Source: Thermoactinomyces daqus
GTDB taxonomy: Bacteria; Bacillota; Bacilli; Thermoactinomycetales; Thermoactinomycetaceae
NCBI RefSeq assembly: GCF_000763315.1
Contig: NZ_JPST01000021.1
Location: 62,001-126,000 of the forward strand
Direction: 5' to 3'
DNA: 64,000 nucleotides
Both the position numbers and the translations under genes were made by a program. Of this stretch, positions 43,827-52,899 are shown piece by piece. The first letter of the stretch is position 1; each line of letters opens with the position of its first letter. The notes beneath the pieces were generated by a model, which was not told the DNA's origin, did no database searches, and saw only the letters and a program-made list of their open reading frames with translations.

Positions 43827-45419
43827 TCAGTTGGCGATTTTCATCTGTTCGTTGCTCTGCTCATCCTGTTTGCCTTGATAGGAAGGCAAAGCGCTGCGGA
43901 TGCCCCAGAAATAAAATATCAGAGCTGCGATGACGACGACAACCATATCCATGCCGTAAGGGATGTGATTGGTTCCGCCGAATTTGCTGCTGCCCAGATA
44001 GGAAATTCCCATCATCACGATCAGATAGACGACCAGCCAGAGGCCGGCTTTAAAGTTGGCAGCAAAGTCTTTCCAGTTGTTTTTGGCTTGATAGTAGAAA
44101 TAAACGGGCAATCCGATGATCATGATCAGGGTGACTTGACCGGTCAGCGGCCAGGTCGCCCAATACAGGATCAGCGATGCAACGATAAACGCCAGCGGCG
44201 CGATTACCGGCATGCCTTTGATTTTGAGAGGACGCGAAACATTTACGTCTTTCATGCGGCGGAATACCATGACCGAGATCGGGCCGGTTACGTACGAGAT
44301 CAGCGTCGCGACGGAAATAACCTCAGCCAGTGATCCCCATCCTCGGAAAATGAACAGGAATAAAAACGAAACAGCCAGGTTAAACCACATCGCCGGTCGC
44401 GGAACGCCGTAAACCGGGTGGATTTTTCCAAATATACGTGGGAAATAACCGTTTTGTTCCATACCGTAAATCATCCGGGCCGTGGTTGCCGTATAGGTCA
44501 TACCCGTACCGGACGGAGAAACGAATGCATCTGCAAACAGCAGGAGGGCAAGCCAGTTCAGGTTTAGAGCCAAGGCCAGATCGGCGAAGGGAGAGCTAAA
44601 GTTCAGGACACCCCAGCCTTTGGCCAGCAGATGATCCGGCACTGCACCGATGTAAGCGGTTTGCAACAAGACATAGATGATTCCTGCCAGGAGAATCGAA
44701 CCGGCGACTGCGATTGGAACGGAACGGCTTGGATTTTTTGCTTCTCCGGCCATATTGATCGGACTTTGAAATCCGTTAAAGGCAAAAACGATTCCCGATG
44801 TGGCCACAGCCGTCAGCACGCCTGCCCAGCCGTTCGGAGTGAAACCGCCGGGGGCATGAGTGAAGTTGTTAGCGTGAAAACCGGCGTAAATGAGCCCGAT
44901 AATCGTCAGTCCGGGAATGAGGAATTTGAAGACGGTGATGGCCGTGTTAACACGGGCAAACAGCTTGACCGTCCAGTAGTTGATCAGGAAATAGACAACG
45001 ACCAAACAGGCGGCGAGCACCAGCCCGACCGGGGAAAGCGTTTCTCCGTTGTACAGGGCTTTTGCCCATGCCCAAGGCCAGGAACTCATATATTGTATCG
45101 AAGCAACCGCTTCCACAGGAATGACGGAAACAATCGCGATCCAGTTGGCCCAGCCGGATATAAACCCAAGAAATGATCCGTGTGAATAATGGCCGTAACG
45201 TACCATTCCGCCTGCTTCGGGGAACATCGCGCCCAATTCGGCATAGGTCAAGCCGATGAACATAATGGCGATCATTCCAATGACCCATGCCCAGATCGCG
45301 GCGGGTCCGGCAACTGAGGCCGCTTTCCATGCTCCAAAGAGCCAGCCGGATCCAATAATCGAACCGAGGCCGGTCATCATTAGGGCAAATGTTCCAATAT
45401 TTCTCTTCATCCCTTTCAT
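43827..45419 (-). CDS. APC-family amino acid permease
   Basis: 530 residues, about 12-13 membrane segments. The first-segment motif MMTGLGSIIGSGWLFGAWKAA and the GLTYAELGAMFPEAGGMVRYG block are those of the amino acid-polyamine-organocation superfamily; segment 6 has SGIVFAFNGFQSPINMAGEAKNPSRSVP. Overall it resembles Bacillus YveA/AspT-like acidic amino acid carriers, but the substrate cannot be read from sequence. ATG at 45419 with GGAGG eight bases upstream. Monocistronic. Confidence 0.88.
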   Translation of the reverse strand: MKGMKRNIGTFALMMTGLGSIIGSGWLFGAWKAASVAGPAAIWAWVIGMIAIMFIGLTYAELGAMFPEAGGMVRYGHYSHGSFLGFISGWANWIAIVSVIPVEAVASIQYMSSWPWAWAKALYNGETLSPVGLVLAACLVVVYFLINYWTVKLFARVNTAITVFKFLIPGLTIIGLIYAGFHANNFTHAPGGFTPNGWAGVLTAVATSGIVFAFNGFQSPINMAGEAKNPSRSVPIAVAGSILLAGIIYVLLQTAYIGAVPDHLLAKGWGVLNFSSPFADLALALNLNWLALLLFADAFVSPSGTGMTYTATTARMIYGMEQNGYFPRIFGKIHPVYGVPRPAMWFNLAVSFLFLFIFRGWGSLAEVISVATLISYVTGPISVMVFRRMKDVNVSRPLKIKGMPVIAPLAFIVASLILYWATWPLTGQVTLIMIIGLPVYFYYQAKNNWKDFAANFKAGLWLVVYLIVMMGISYLGSSKFGGTNHIPYGMDMVVVVIAALIFYFWGIRSALPSYQGKQDEQSNEQMKIAN

Positions 45420-45893
45420 ATGGCTACCTCCAACTATAGCAGGATATACTAGTAGATTAATTCACTGATAATAGTATCGCATAAAAATGAATTGTAAATC
45501 AAATTAAAACCTTTTATTTACAAAAATTGTTATCTAGAAAACCGAAATATACCAGGGTTAAAGGCGAAAATTAACCCTTTTGAGTAATGATTTATTTTTA
45601 TTTAACACGCATAAGAAGGAGAAAAGGTCGCTGTAGAAAATAATGTTCGGATTTTGCGTCATATGATGAAAAACAGTTTGATCAGCCTGGGGAGGTATAC
45701 GAATAAAATAAAATGTATTTTAATAGATAAGCAGTGTTAATTGGAAAATAAAGGGATATGATGCAGGGGATTGCAAGCGGGCAGATCTGGTCTTCCTTGC
45801 TGCCTTGCAAGGAAGGAGATTCAAAAAACTTTTTCCAAGTGGATGTAAATTAACCTGTGGTTAACAGATCAATATCCTGTTTTTTTCGAGGAC
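45420..45893. other. AT-rich intergenic region between permease and KdgR genes
   Basis: No gene is seen. A perfect 9-bp hairpin CTTCCTTGC (45792-45800) / GCAAGGAAG (45807-45815) without a T-run may be regulatory. Confidence 0.4.
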
Positions 45894-45935
45894 TTGTGAA
45901 AAGAAAGATAATTTGGTATAATGAAACCGGTTTCA
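45894..45935 (+). promoter_or_regulatory. Promoter and LacI-type operator of the KdgR gene
   Basis: TTGTGA (45894-45899), a 17-bp spacer, TATAAT (45917-45922), then the perfect palindrome TGAAACCGGTTTCA (45922-45935), matching the operator form of Bacillus KdgR. Confidence 0.8.
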
Positions 45936-45971
45936 AAAATAAATGAGCAGTTGGCATGAGGGACTGTAAAG

Positions 45972-47012
45972 ATGGAAAATAAGAGACAAAAGAAGCAATC
46001 GGACCGTGCCACCATTTCAGATGTAGCAAGACTGGCCGGTGTGTCAAAAACGACGATTTCCCGCTATTTAAGCGGAAAGTACCATATGCTGTCTGACAGC
46101 ACCTTGAACCGAATAGAAAAAGTCATTGCTGAGCTGAATTACCGTCCCAACAAAATGGCAAGAGGTTTGAAACGGGATCGCAGTTACCTGATCGGCATGG
46201 TGATCGCTGATATTACCAATCCTTTTTCCACCGCGATTTTGCGCGGGGCCGAGGATGTCTGCAAGCAGCGCGGATACAGCCTGATGGTTTGCAATACGGA
46301 TAACGATCCGGCCAAAGAGCGTGAATACATTTTTATGCTGCAATCCCACCGGATCGACGGTTTGATCATCAATACGACCGGACGCAACAACAAGTTTTTG
46401 CAAGAATTGGCGACAGAGAAAACAGCCGTCGTCCTGGTCGACCGAAAAGTGCCTGAATTGGGATTTGACACCGTGACGCTTGACAATGAACAGGCGATGG
46501 CTGCTGGTGTCAACCACTTGCTCGCCCGGGGGTATAAGCACATCGCCCTTTTCAGCGAATCGATTGCCGGCGTGAGTTCGCGGGAGGAACGGGTGCGCAC
46601 ATTTCAAAACATGTTGTCCGATCGTGAAGTCTCCGCTGAAGTTCATGAGATTGATTTACGCGAGTTGCGCGAATTCTCCCTTCTGTTGGATGAGTTTTTT
46701 CAAAAGGCGCCGAAGGGAAAGCGGGCCGTCTTTGCGGCAAACGGGGTGATTCTGTTAAAAACGATCCATCTGATTCAGGAGAAAGGAATCGAGATTGGCA
46801 AGGATGTGGCCGTTTTGGGATTTGATGATATGGAATGGGCACCGCTGATCGGCCCCGGAATCACGACCCTGGCACAGCCTACTTATGAAATGGGCGTGAC
46901 CGCGATGAAAAGAGTGTTGGAGCGGATTGACGGGGATCGGTCGCCGGCGCAAAATATCGCTTTTTCCGGTCAATTGCTGGTGCGCGGCTCTGCGCCGGAA
47001 GTGAGGGACTAG
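45972..47012 (+). CDS. kdgR: LacI-family regulator, KdgR-like
   Basis: 346 residues. LacI helix-turn-helix ATISDVARLAGVSKTTISRYLSG at about residues 14-36 with hinge NKMARGLK, then a periplasmic-binding-protein-like domain (SYLIGMVIADITNPFSTAILRGAED, GLIINTTGRN, FAANGVILLKTIH, VLGFDDMEWA). B. subtilis KdgR represses kdgRKAT for 2-keto-3-deoxygluconate use. The palindrome in its promoter and the second one before the kinase remnant at 47039 fit this. ATG 45972 has only a weak GAGGGA site. Confidence 0.85.
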   Translation: MENKRQKKQSDRATISDVARLAGVSKTTISRYLSGKYHMLSDSTLNRIEKVIAELNYRPNKMARGLKRDRSYLIGMVIADITNPFSTAILRGAEDVCKQRGYSLMVCNTDNDPAKEREYIFMLQSHRIDGLIINTTGRNNKFLQELATEKTAVVLVDRKVPELGFDTVTLDNEQAMAAGVNHLLARGYKHIALFSESIAGVSSREERVRTFQNMLSDREVSAEVHEIDLRELREFSLLLDEFFQKAPKGKRAVFAANGVILLKTIHLIQEKGIEIGKDVAVLGFDDMEWAPLIGPGITTLAQPTYEMGVTAMKRVLERIDGDRSPAQNIAFSGQLLVRGSAPEVRD

Positions 47013-47038
47013 AAAGATTGCCTGTTTTCGCCCTTTTT

Positions 47039-47052
47039 TGAAACCGATTTCA
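47039..47052 (+). promoter_or_regulatory. Second KdgR-like operator
   Basis: TGAAACCGATTTCA, one base away from a perfect dyad and nearly the same as the site at 45922-45935. It precedes the decayed kinase gene. Confidence 0.72.
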
Positions 47053-47078
47053 AAAAAGGTGGGAATGAGAGTTGGATT

Positions 47079-47745
47079 ATGCCGGATGTCGTAACCTTTG
47101 GCGAAGCGATGGGAATGTCTGCGGCCGGTAAAGCCGGAGCGCTTCATCGGGTAAGCAGTTTACGCCGGGGCTGGCCGGGGCGGAAACCAATGTCCCCGTC
47201 GGTCTGTTCCGGTTGGGATATTGTGCCGGCCGGGTGAGCGAAGTGGGGAATGATCCGTTTGGACAATGGATCAAGGAGAGTTTGTGATGGGAAAACGTGG
47301 ATATTTCCATGGTGGCGATCCGGACCATCCGACCGGTTTTCAGTTGAAACCCAAGGCGGGCAGCGGTGACCCCGAGGTGGTTTATTTCCGGAATCGGGTG
47401 ATCTGCCCGGATCCTCACCGGCTATACCGGCCCGCGTGATCTGGCAGCATTTTATCTTGATAAGGAGGTGAAATTGGTTGTGATCAAGTTGGGGGCAAGA
47501 GGCGCTGATGATCGTACGGTGACGGAAGAAGGGGAAGTTACAGGATTTCCTGTTTCGCAAGTGGTCGATACAGTAGGAGAGGGAGACGGATTTGACGTCG
47601 GTGTCCATCAGCGGAATGCTGGAGGGTTTGCCGATCCGTGAAGCGGTTTTGCGGGCAAATGCCATCGGGGCTTGGCAGTAATGAGTCAGGGGAACCAGGA
47701 TGGATTGCCCGTACGGGAGCAGCCGGAGTCCAATGTCTGCACACC
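47079..47745 (+). pseudogene. kdgK: Decayed 2-keto-3-deoxygluconate kinase (PfkB family)
   Basis: The start reads MPDVVTFGEAMGMSAAGKAG, then the frame breaks repeatedly. Recognisable pieces across three frames are GLAGAETNVPVGLFRLGY, SEVGNDPFGQWIKESL, LVVIKLGARGADDRTVTEEG, VVDTVGEGDGFDVGV (the PfkB GAGD catalytic motif with Ala changed to Glu) and LRANAIGALAVMSQGNQDGLP. At about 670 bases it is far shorter than the usual 950, so deletions as well as frameshifts occurred. It follows the KdgR operator. A genuine pseudogene. Confidence 0.85.
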
Positions 47746-47773
47746 ATGACTGCGCACCTGAGGAGTGAATCAG

Positions 47774-49033
47774 ATGGAAAACAATCGTTTGGCCAAAAGC
47801 CGCTGGTATCGCTTGATTCCGATCGTTTTCATCACTTACAGCCTGGCCTACCTCGACCGCGCCAACTACGGGTTTGGAGCGGCAGGCGGGATGGCCGAAG
47901 ATTTGCATATCACAGAGGAAGTTTCCTCGCTGATCGGGGCCTTATTTTTCCTTGGTTATTTCTTTTTTCAAATCCCCGGTGCGCATTATGCCGAAAAGAG
48001 AAGTGCGAAAAAGCTGATTTTTTGGACGCTGATCCTTTGGGGATTGTGCGCATCGGCGACTGGATTTCTGACTGATGTAAAAGCGCTGCTGGTAATTCGC
48101 TTTGTGCTCGGCGTTGCCGAAAGCGTTGTAATGCCGGCCATGCTCGTGTTTCTCTGCCATTGGTTCACCAAAGAGGAACGATCCCGCGCCAACACGTTTC
48201 TCATCCTGGGGAACCCGGTGACGGTTTTGTGGATGTCCGTTGTTTCGGGCTATTTGGTCGATGTGTTCAATTGGCGCTGGATGTTTATCCTTGAAGGGCT
48301 TCCGGCGGTGATCTGGGCCTTTGTTTGGGTAAAACTGGTTGACGACAAACCGGAGATGGCGAAATGGCTCACCAAAGAAGAAAAAGCCGGGATTTCCCGA
48401 GCATTGGAGCAAGAGCAGCAGACAGTACAGCCGGCCAAAAACTATTGGGAAGCGTTTAAATCGAAAAATGTGATACTGCTCTCCCTGCAATATTTTTGCT
48501 GGAGCATCGGTGTTTATGGATTTGTGTTATGGCTGCCATCGATTTTAAAATCGGCGTCAAAAATGGGGATCGTCGCGACAGGATGGCTTTCCTCCGTTCC
48601 CTATCTGCTCGCTGCCATTCTTATGCTGGTCGTCTCATATTACTCCGACCGCCTGATGAAGCGGAAAGTATTTGTGTGGCCGCTTCTGCTCATCGGAGCC
48701 CTCGCCTTTTCCGGATCGTATCTCTTGGGTAACTCCGACTTTTGGCTTTCCTCCGTTTTGCTCGTGATTGCCGGCGGTACGATGTACGCGCCATATGGTC
48801 CTTTTTTTGCAATTGTTCCCGAGATTTTGCCGCGCAATGTCGCCGGCGGGGCGATGGCGTTGATCAACAGCATGGGAGCGCTCGGTTCCTTTGTCGGTTC
48901 ATACGTTGTCGGGTATTTGAACGGTGCGACCGGCAGTCCGAACGCTTCTTATATCTTCATGGCGGCAGCCCTCCTGCTGTCGGTGGTTTTAACCCTGGCT
49001 GTAAGCAAAAAAGAGGAGAAACATGAAAGGTGA
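47774..49033 (+). CDS. MFS transporter, anion:cation symporter (sugar-acid) family
   Basis: 419 residues, twelve membrane segments. SLAYLDRANYGFGAAGGMAEDL near residue 22 and FLGYFFFQIPGAHYAEKRSAKK (loop 2-3 motif) near 60 are typical of the ACS family (hexuronate, glucarate, tartrate carriers). ATG 47774 lies eight bases after GAGGAG. It is intact in a locus where both neighbouring catabolic genes are destroyed. With KdgR as regulator, an aldonate or keto-deoxy sugar acid is the likely substrate. Confidence 0.87.
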   Translation: MENNRLAKSRWYRLIPIVFITYSLAYLDRANYGFGAAGGMAEDLHITEEVSSLIGALFFLGYFFFQIPGAHYAEKRSAKKLIFWTLILWGLCASATGFLTDVKALLVIRFVLGVAESVVMPAMLVFLCHWFTKEERSRANTFLILGNPVTVLWMSVVSGYLVDVFNWRWMFILEGLPAVIWAFVWVKLVDDKPEMAKWLTKEEKAGISRALEQEQQTVQPAKNYWEAFKSKNVILLSLQYFCWSIGVYGFVLWLPSILKSASKMGIVATGWLSSVPYLLAAILMLVVSYYSDRLMKRKVFVWPLLLIGALAFSGSYLLGNSDFWLSSVLLVIAGGTMYAPYGPFFAIVPEILPRNVAGGAMALINSMGALGSFVGSYVVGYLNGATGSPNASYIFMAAALLLSVVLTLAVSKKEEKHER

Positions 49034-49040
49034 ATATCAG

Positions 49041-49490
49041 ATGAATGACGGCAGGCGAGGCGGTCAGGATCGCTGCCCGGGTGGAAGCGGAAACGGATTG
49101 GATTGAAGCGGGGACTTCACTGATCAAGAAGATGGCATGTCGATTGAACGTCTATGTCGTCGGAGAGACGATTGCTCCCGCCATTGCCGCAGAGGATCTC
49201 GTCATCACTGTTTCCGGGAAGACACAATCAGTACTGATGATCGAGGAAAAAGCGAGACGGATCGGCTGCAAAGTTCTTGCCGTCACCGCTGATCCGAAGT
49301 CTCCGCCGGGGGGTAGGCTGACGCGATCCTTCATGTACTGGCCGCGACCAAGGATCGCCGGCGGGGAAAGCAAGCCGCCATCCAGCCGCCCGGTTCCCTG
49401 CCTGACCAGTGCCCCCGCTTTTGCCGGATGCCATTTGCCTGCGGTATGCCTGGTTGAACGCAATCGGCCACCGAAAAGCCCGAGCCAGAC
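49041..49490 (+). pseudogene. Decayed fusion of hexulose-6-phosphate synthase and phosphohexuloisomerase
   Basis: The first 30 codons (TAGEAVRIAARVEAETDWIE and GTSLIKK) match the start of HPS/KGPDC proteins, then jump straight into LNVYVVGETIAPAIAAEDLV and KTQSVLMIEEKARRIGCKV, the SIS domain of 6-phospho-3-hexuloisomerase. After PPGG the frame shifts; in the next frame ADAILHVLAATKD and AAIQPPGSL, the end of the isomerase, can be read. A large deletion therefore joined the two genes and a later indel broke the rest. No functional enzyme is possible. Confidence 0.75.
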
Positions 49491-49646
49491 ATGCTGATTT
49501 GGAGCAGCAGATATGTACAAGGCTGTTGCCAAATAGGGTGAAGCGGGATTGATGCTCTATTGCAGCACTTTGTGAGAAAGAAGACAGAAGCTGAAAAGCA
49601 CCAAGACTAACAGGAAAAATTGAATTTTTTCAATAATAAGGCACGC

Positions 49647-49672
49647 CTCTTCCAGTTTGGAGAGGTGTTATT
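49647..49672. terminator. Hairpin, probable terminator
   Basis: CACGCCTCTTCC / GGAGAGGTGT stem followed by an AT-rich run. The remainder of 49491-49756 holds no supportable gene. Confidence 0.5.
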
Positions 49673-49756
49673 TATTAATTGAATTATTATATTTTATTTT
49701 CTTTCTATTAGGGTAAATTATCCGTGATTCCGGCTGAGCAGAAAGGAAGGATCAAC

Positions 49757-51028
49757 GTGGAGGCTATCCTGATTAAAAATGTGACCTTAATTGATGGAAA
49801 AGGGGGTGAACCGAAGAAAGAGATGGCCGTGCTGGTCCGGGATGGACGCATTGCTGAGGTCGGGCATGTGAATCGCATTCGGATTCCCGATGTGCCGGTG
49901 CGGACGATTGATGCGGATGGGTTTACTTTATTGCCGGGATTTATCGATGCCCATGTTCATGTTATGATGTCCCCGGTCAATTTCGCTAATAGTTTGAACA
50001 CCCCTTTTTCTTATAAATTTTATGATTCGATCCGGAATATGAAAGCCACGGTTGCGGCGGGTGTGACCACTGTGCGGGATGCAGGCGGCGCCGATGCCGG
50101 GGTGAAGATGGCTGTGGAAAACGGGCTGGTTCTCGGCCCGCGGATGAAAATCAGCATAACTCCCTTAAGCATAACGGGGGGACACCTCGATTTTTGGCAG
50201 CGTTCGGGTGTGGATGTAACGCCGGCCCTTTTTGGCGGATATCCGGGAAACCCGCTGGGGGTCTGCGACGGGCCCGATGAGGTTCGCAAAAAAGTGCGCG
50301 AAGTGTTGCGGGCAGGGGCCGATTTCATCAAAGTTTGCAGCACCGGAGGGGTGATGAGCCCCACTGACCATCCGGAATTTACCCAATTTACCCAGGCGGA
50401 GCTGGAAGTGATGGTTGAGGAAGCGGCGTTTCACCGGGGAATCAAAGTGATGGCTCACGCCCAGGGGAACGAGGGGATTAAAAATGCCGTCCGTGCCGGT
50501 GTTCATTCGATTGAGCACGGGATTTTCTTGGATGATGAAGCCATTGAGCTCATGCTGAAACAGGGGACGTATCTCGTTCCCACGCTGCTCGCCCCGCTGG
50601 CTGTTCTGGAGATGGCGGAGCAGGAGGGAACCATGCCGGAACATGCCATCCGCAAATCAAAAGAAGTGATTGAAATTCACCGGGAGAGCATCAGACAGGC
50701 TTTTCGCGCCGGCGTGAAAATCGCGATGGGCACCGATGCCGGGGTGATGGCCCACGGCCAGAATCTGCGCGAATTGGGACTTCTCTGCGAGATCGGCATG
50801 TCCCCGATGGAAGCGATTGTGGCTGCGACGCAGATGGCTGCAGCTTGTTTGCAATGGGAGGAAGAGGTGGGCACAATTGAAAAAGGAAAATGGGCGGATT
50901 TTGTTTTGACCGGGGTTGATCCGCTGAAAAATATCCGTGCACTTGAAAATCAGGATCAGATCGTGATGGTTATTAAAGGCGGGAAAATCGTGAAGGATCT
51001 GCGCAAGCAGGAGTCAAAAACAAAATAA
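49757..51028 (+). CDS. Metal-dependent amidohydrolase (imidazolonepropionase/prolidase-like)
   Basis: 423 residues. N-terminal beta sandwich (ILIKNVTLIDGKGGEPKKEMAVLVRDGRIAEVG), metal site PGFIDAHVHV (His pair near residue 66), KVCSTGGV (likely metal-bridging Lys near 194), HAQG (near 232), HSIEHG (near 251) and GTDAG (near 325). This is the subgroup of amidohydrolases acting on Xaa-Pro or Xaa-Arg dipeptides and related amides; exact substrate unknown. GTG start at 49757 seven bases after AAAGGAAGG. Apparently monocistronic. Confidence 0.87.
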   Translation: MEAILIKNVTLIDGKGGEPKKEMAVLVRDGRIAEVGHVNRIRIPDVPVRTIDADGFTLLPGFIDAHVHVMMSPVNFANSLNTPFSYKFYDSIRNMKATVAAGVTTVRDAGGADAGVKMAVENGLVLGPRMKISITPLSITGGHLDFWQRSGVDVTPALFGGYPGNPLGVCDGPDEVRKKVREVLRAGADFIKVCSTGGVMSPTDHPEFTQFTQAELEVMVEEAAFHRGIKVMAHAQGNEGIKNAVRAGVHSIEHGIFLDDEAIELMLKQGTYLVPTLLAPLAVLEMAEQEGTMPEHAIRKSKEVIEIHRESIRQAFRAGVKIAMGTDAGVMAHGQNLRELGLLCEIGMSPMEAIVAATQMAAACLQWEEEVGTIEKGKWADFVLTGVDPLKNIRALENQDQIVMVIKGGKIVKDLRKQESKTK

Positions 51029-51030
51029 AT

Positions 51031-51069
51031 GGCGAAGCGCCACCTCTTTGCAGGGAAGGGGTGGCGTTT
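51031..51069. terminator. Weak terminator between convergent genes
   Basis: GCGCCACC (51037-51044) / GGTGGCG (51060-51066) and a short T-run. Confidence 0.5.
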
Positions 51070-51074
51070 GCCGC

Positions 51075-51622
51075 TTAAGACTGCACAGCTTGCAGTTGTT
51101 GGTTCAATAGCCGCGCCTGATGTAAGGCGTGCTGATCATTCATCACTTCGCCCGGCTTATTTCCGACACCGAGGATATATCCGCCGAATTTCATCGACAT
51201 AAAGTCAAAAATCAGCTGGAATTGCTGAATGAGAGGAAGTCCCTTCACGTTTATCGAATCTCCTCCGGTGACAATGACAAATGCCTGTTTATCCTTCATG
51301 CTTCCTTTGAAATCGTAGTTCGTGTTGCGCAGGCTTTGCGACCAGCGATCGATGAAATTTTTCATCAACCCGGACATTCCGTACCAATACAGCGGAGTAA
51401 TAAAGAAAATAACATCATGATTTATTACCTGGGTGATGATGCTTTCATAGTCATCGTCAACAGGGTGAAATCCTTCGGGCGAGTGGCGGCCGTCAGCAAC
51501 GGGAAGGATTTTTTATGCCGCAGGTAAATCTTGGTCGCCTGAAGCCCGTCCAGGGCATAATCGGCCAGTTGTTCCGAATTTCCACTTTCTCGGGAACTGC
51601 CGTAAAGGGCGACGATTTTCAT
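51075..51622 (-). pseudogene. NADPH-dependent FMN reductase/flavodoxin-like oxidoreductase with frameshift
   Basis: Starts MKIVALYGSSRESGNSEQLA (FMN loop) with AGGAG nine bases before ATG 51622. The frame breaks in a run of six A on the coding strand (T6 at 51509-51514). Adding one base gives a 182-residue protein that continues LPVADGRHSPEGF, VIFFITPLYWYGMSGLMKNF and VIVTGGDSINVKGL, the family's second FMN loop and Gly-rich motif. As given, only a 68-codon product can be made. Homopolymer position makes sequencing error likely. Confidence 0.78.
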
Positions 51623-51631
51623 ATCCATCAA

Positions 51632-51969
51632 CTCCTGCTTTTGGGAATAGGCAACTTAAACTTGTGTGTTCGCCATCATACAGCAATTCCCTTGTTTTCA
51701 TGAACGGAAACCGGAAATTCACATGAACGCGCAGACAATCATCATCTTTTTTTATTGTTGACGGAAGCGAAAAACGGGGACAATGGCGCAGGAAAATGGT
51801 TCTTTTTTAAAAAGGAGTCCCTGATACAATCAATGTGAAAGACTTTGGGCCGGACAGCACAAATCTGTTACAATTGGATGGAGAGTTTTGTCTGGTGGCA
51901 AGGCTTTCAGTCAATAATGTTTTATGATAAACACCTGATGTAAGGTTGATGCTGTCTTGGGAGGGCGTT
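51632..51969. other. Intergenic region, promoter of the next ABC operon
   Basis: No gene seen. Possible weak promoter elements TTGACG (51758-51763) with GACAAT (51779-51784), spacer only 15. The strong site GGGAGGG lies just before the ATPase start. Confidence 0.35.
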
Positions 51970-52899
51970 ATGAAACGGATACCGGTTTTGAAGGTGAACA
52001 ATGTCACGAAAAAAATACATAATAAAACGATTGTCGAAAACCTCTCCTTTAAGGTTTATGCCGGAGAAGTATTTGGGCTCCTCGGTCCCAACGGTGCCGG
52101 AAAAACGACCCTCATCCGGATGATCGTCGGATTGATGGGAATCACCGAGGGAGATATTATGATTCATGATTTCAGCATTAAAACGCAATTTGAACAAGCG
52201 GTCCGCGGGATTGGAGCGGTGGTCGAAAATCCGGAGTTATATCAATTCATGTCGGGGTACAAGAATTTGGTTCATTTTGCCAGGATGACACCGGGTGTAG
52301 ACCAGGAGCGGATCGATGAAGTTGTTTCCCTGGTCCGGTTGGAAAATCGCATTCATGATCCGGTCAAGACGTACTCCCTGGGGATGCGCCAGCGCTTGGG
52401 TCTGGCACAAGCGATTCTGCACCGCCCTTCGTTGTTGATCCTGGATGAGCCGACTAACGGTCTGGACCCTGCCGGAATCCGCGAACTGCGCGATTATTTG
52501 CGCGAACTGGCCAAGAAGGAAAATGTCGCCGTTCTTGTGTCCAGTCATCTTCTGTCCGAGATGGAGCTGATGTGTGACCGGGTGGGAATCATTCGCCAGG
52601 GGAAACTGGCAGGCATAAGATCGGTTGGAAAACTTGAAAATCAGAAGGCCGGGATGTTCAAGGTTCACTTTGAAGTTGATTCGGTTGAAAAAATTCCTGA
52701 GCTGCTTAAAAAGAAAAGCTGGAACAAAGAATGGGCTCAAGTGCCGGGAGGGTTTGAGATCGAGCTGAAACGGGAGCAGATCGCCGAACTGAACGCCAGA
52801 ATGACGGAAGCGGGAATAAAAGTTTACGGAATTCGGACCATGGATCAATCGCTGGAGGACAAGTATCTGGAAATGACAGAAGGTGATGAGATTGCCTGA
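51970..52899 (+). CDS. ABC transporter ATP-binding protein (BcrA-like)
   Basis: 309 residues. Walker A GPNGAGKTT (near residue 43), Q-loop region AVVENPELY, signature YSLGMRQRL (near 137), Walker B LLILDEPTNGLDP (near 158), H-loop SSHL. C-terminal extension of about 90 residues as in bacitracin-type (BcrA) and lantibiotic-immunity exporters. ATG 51970 with GGGAGGG. It overlaps the permease gene that follows, so together they form one exporter, probably for a peptide or hydrophobic drug. Confidence 0.9.
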   Translation: MKRIPVLKVNNVTKKIHNKTIVENLSFKVYAGEVFGLLGPNGAGKTTLIRMIVGLMGITEGDIMIHDFSIKTQFEQAVRGIGAVVENPELYQFMSGYKNLVHFARMTPGVDQERIDEVVSLVRLENRIHDPVKTYSLGMRQRLGLAQAILHRPSLLILDEPTNGLDPAGIRELRDYLRELAKKENVAVLVSSHLLSEMELMCDRVGIIRQGKLAGIRSVGKLENQKAGMFKVHFEVDSVEKIPELLKKKSWNKEWAQVPGGFEIELKREQIAELNARMTEAGIKVYGIRTMDQSLEDKYLEMTEGDEIA

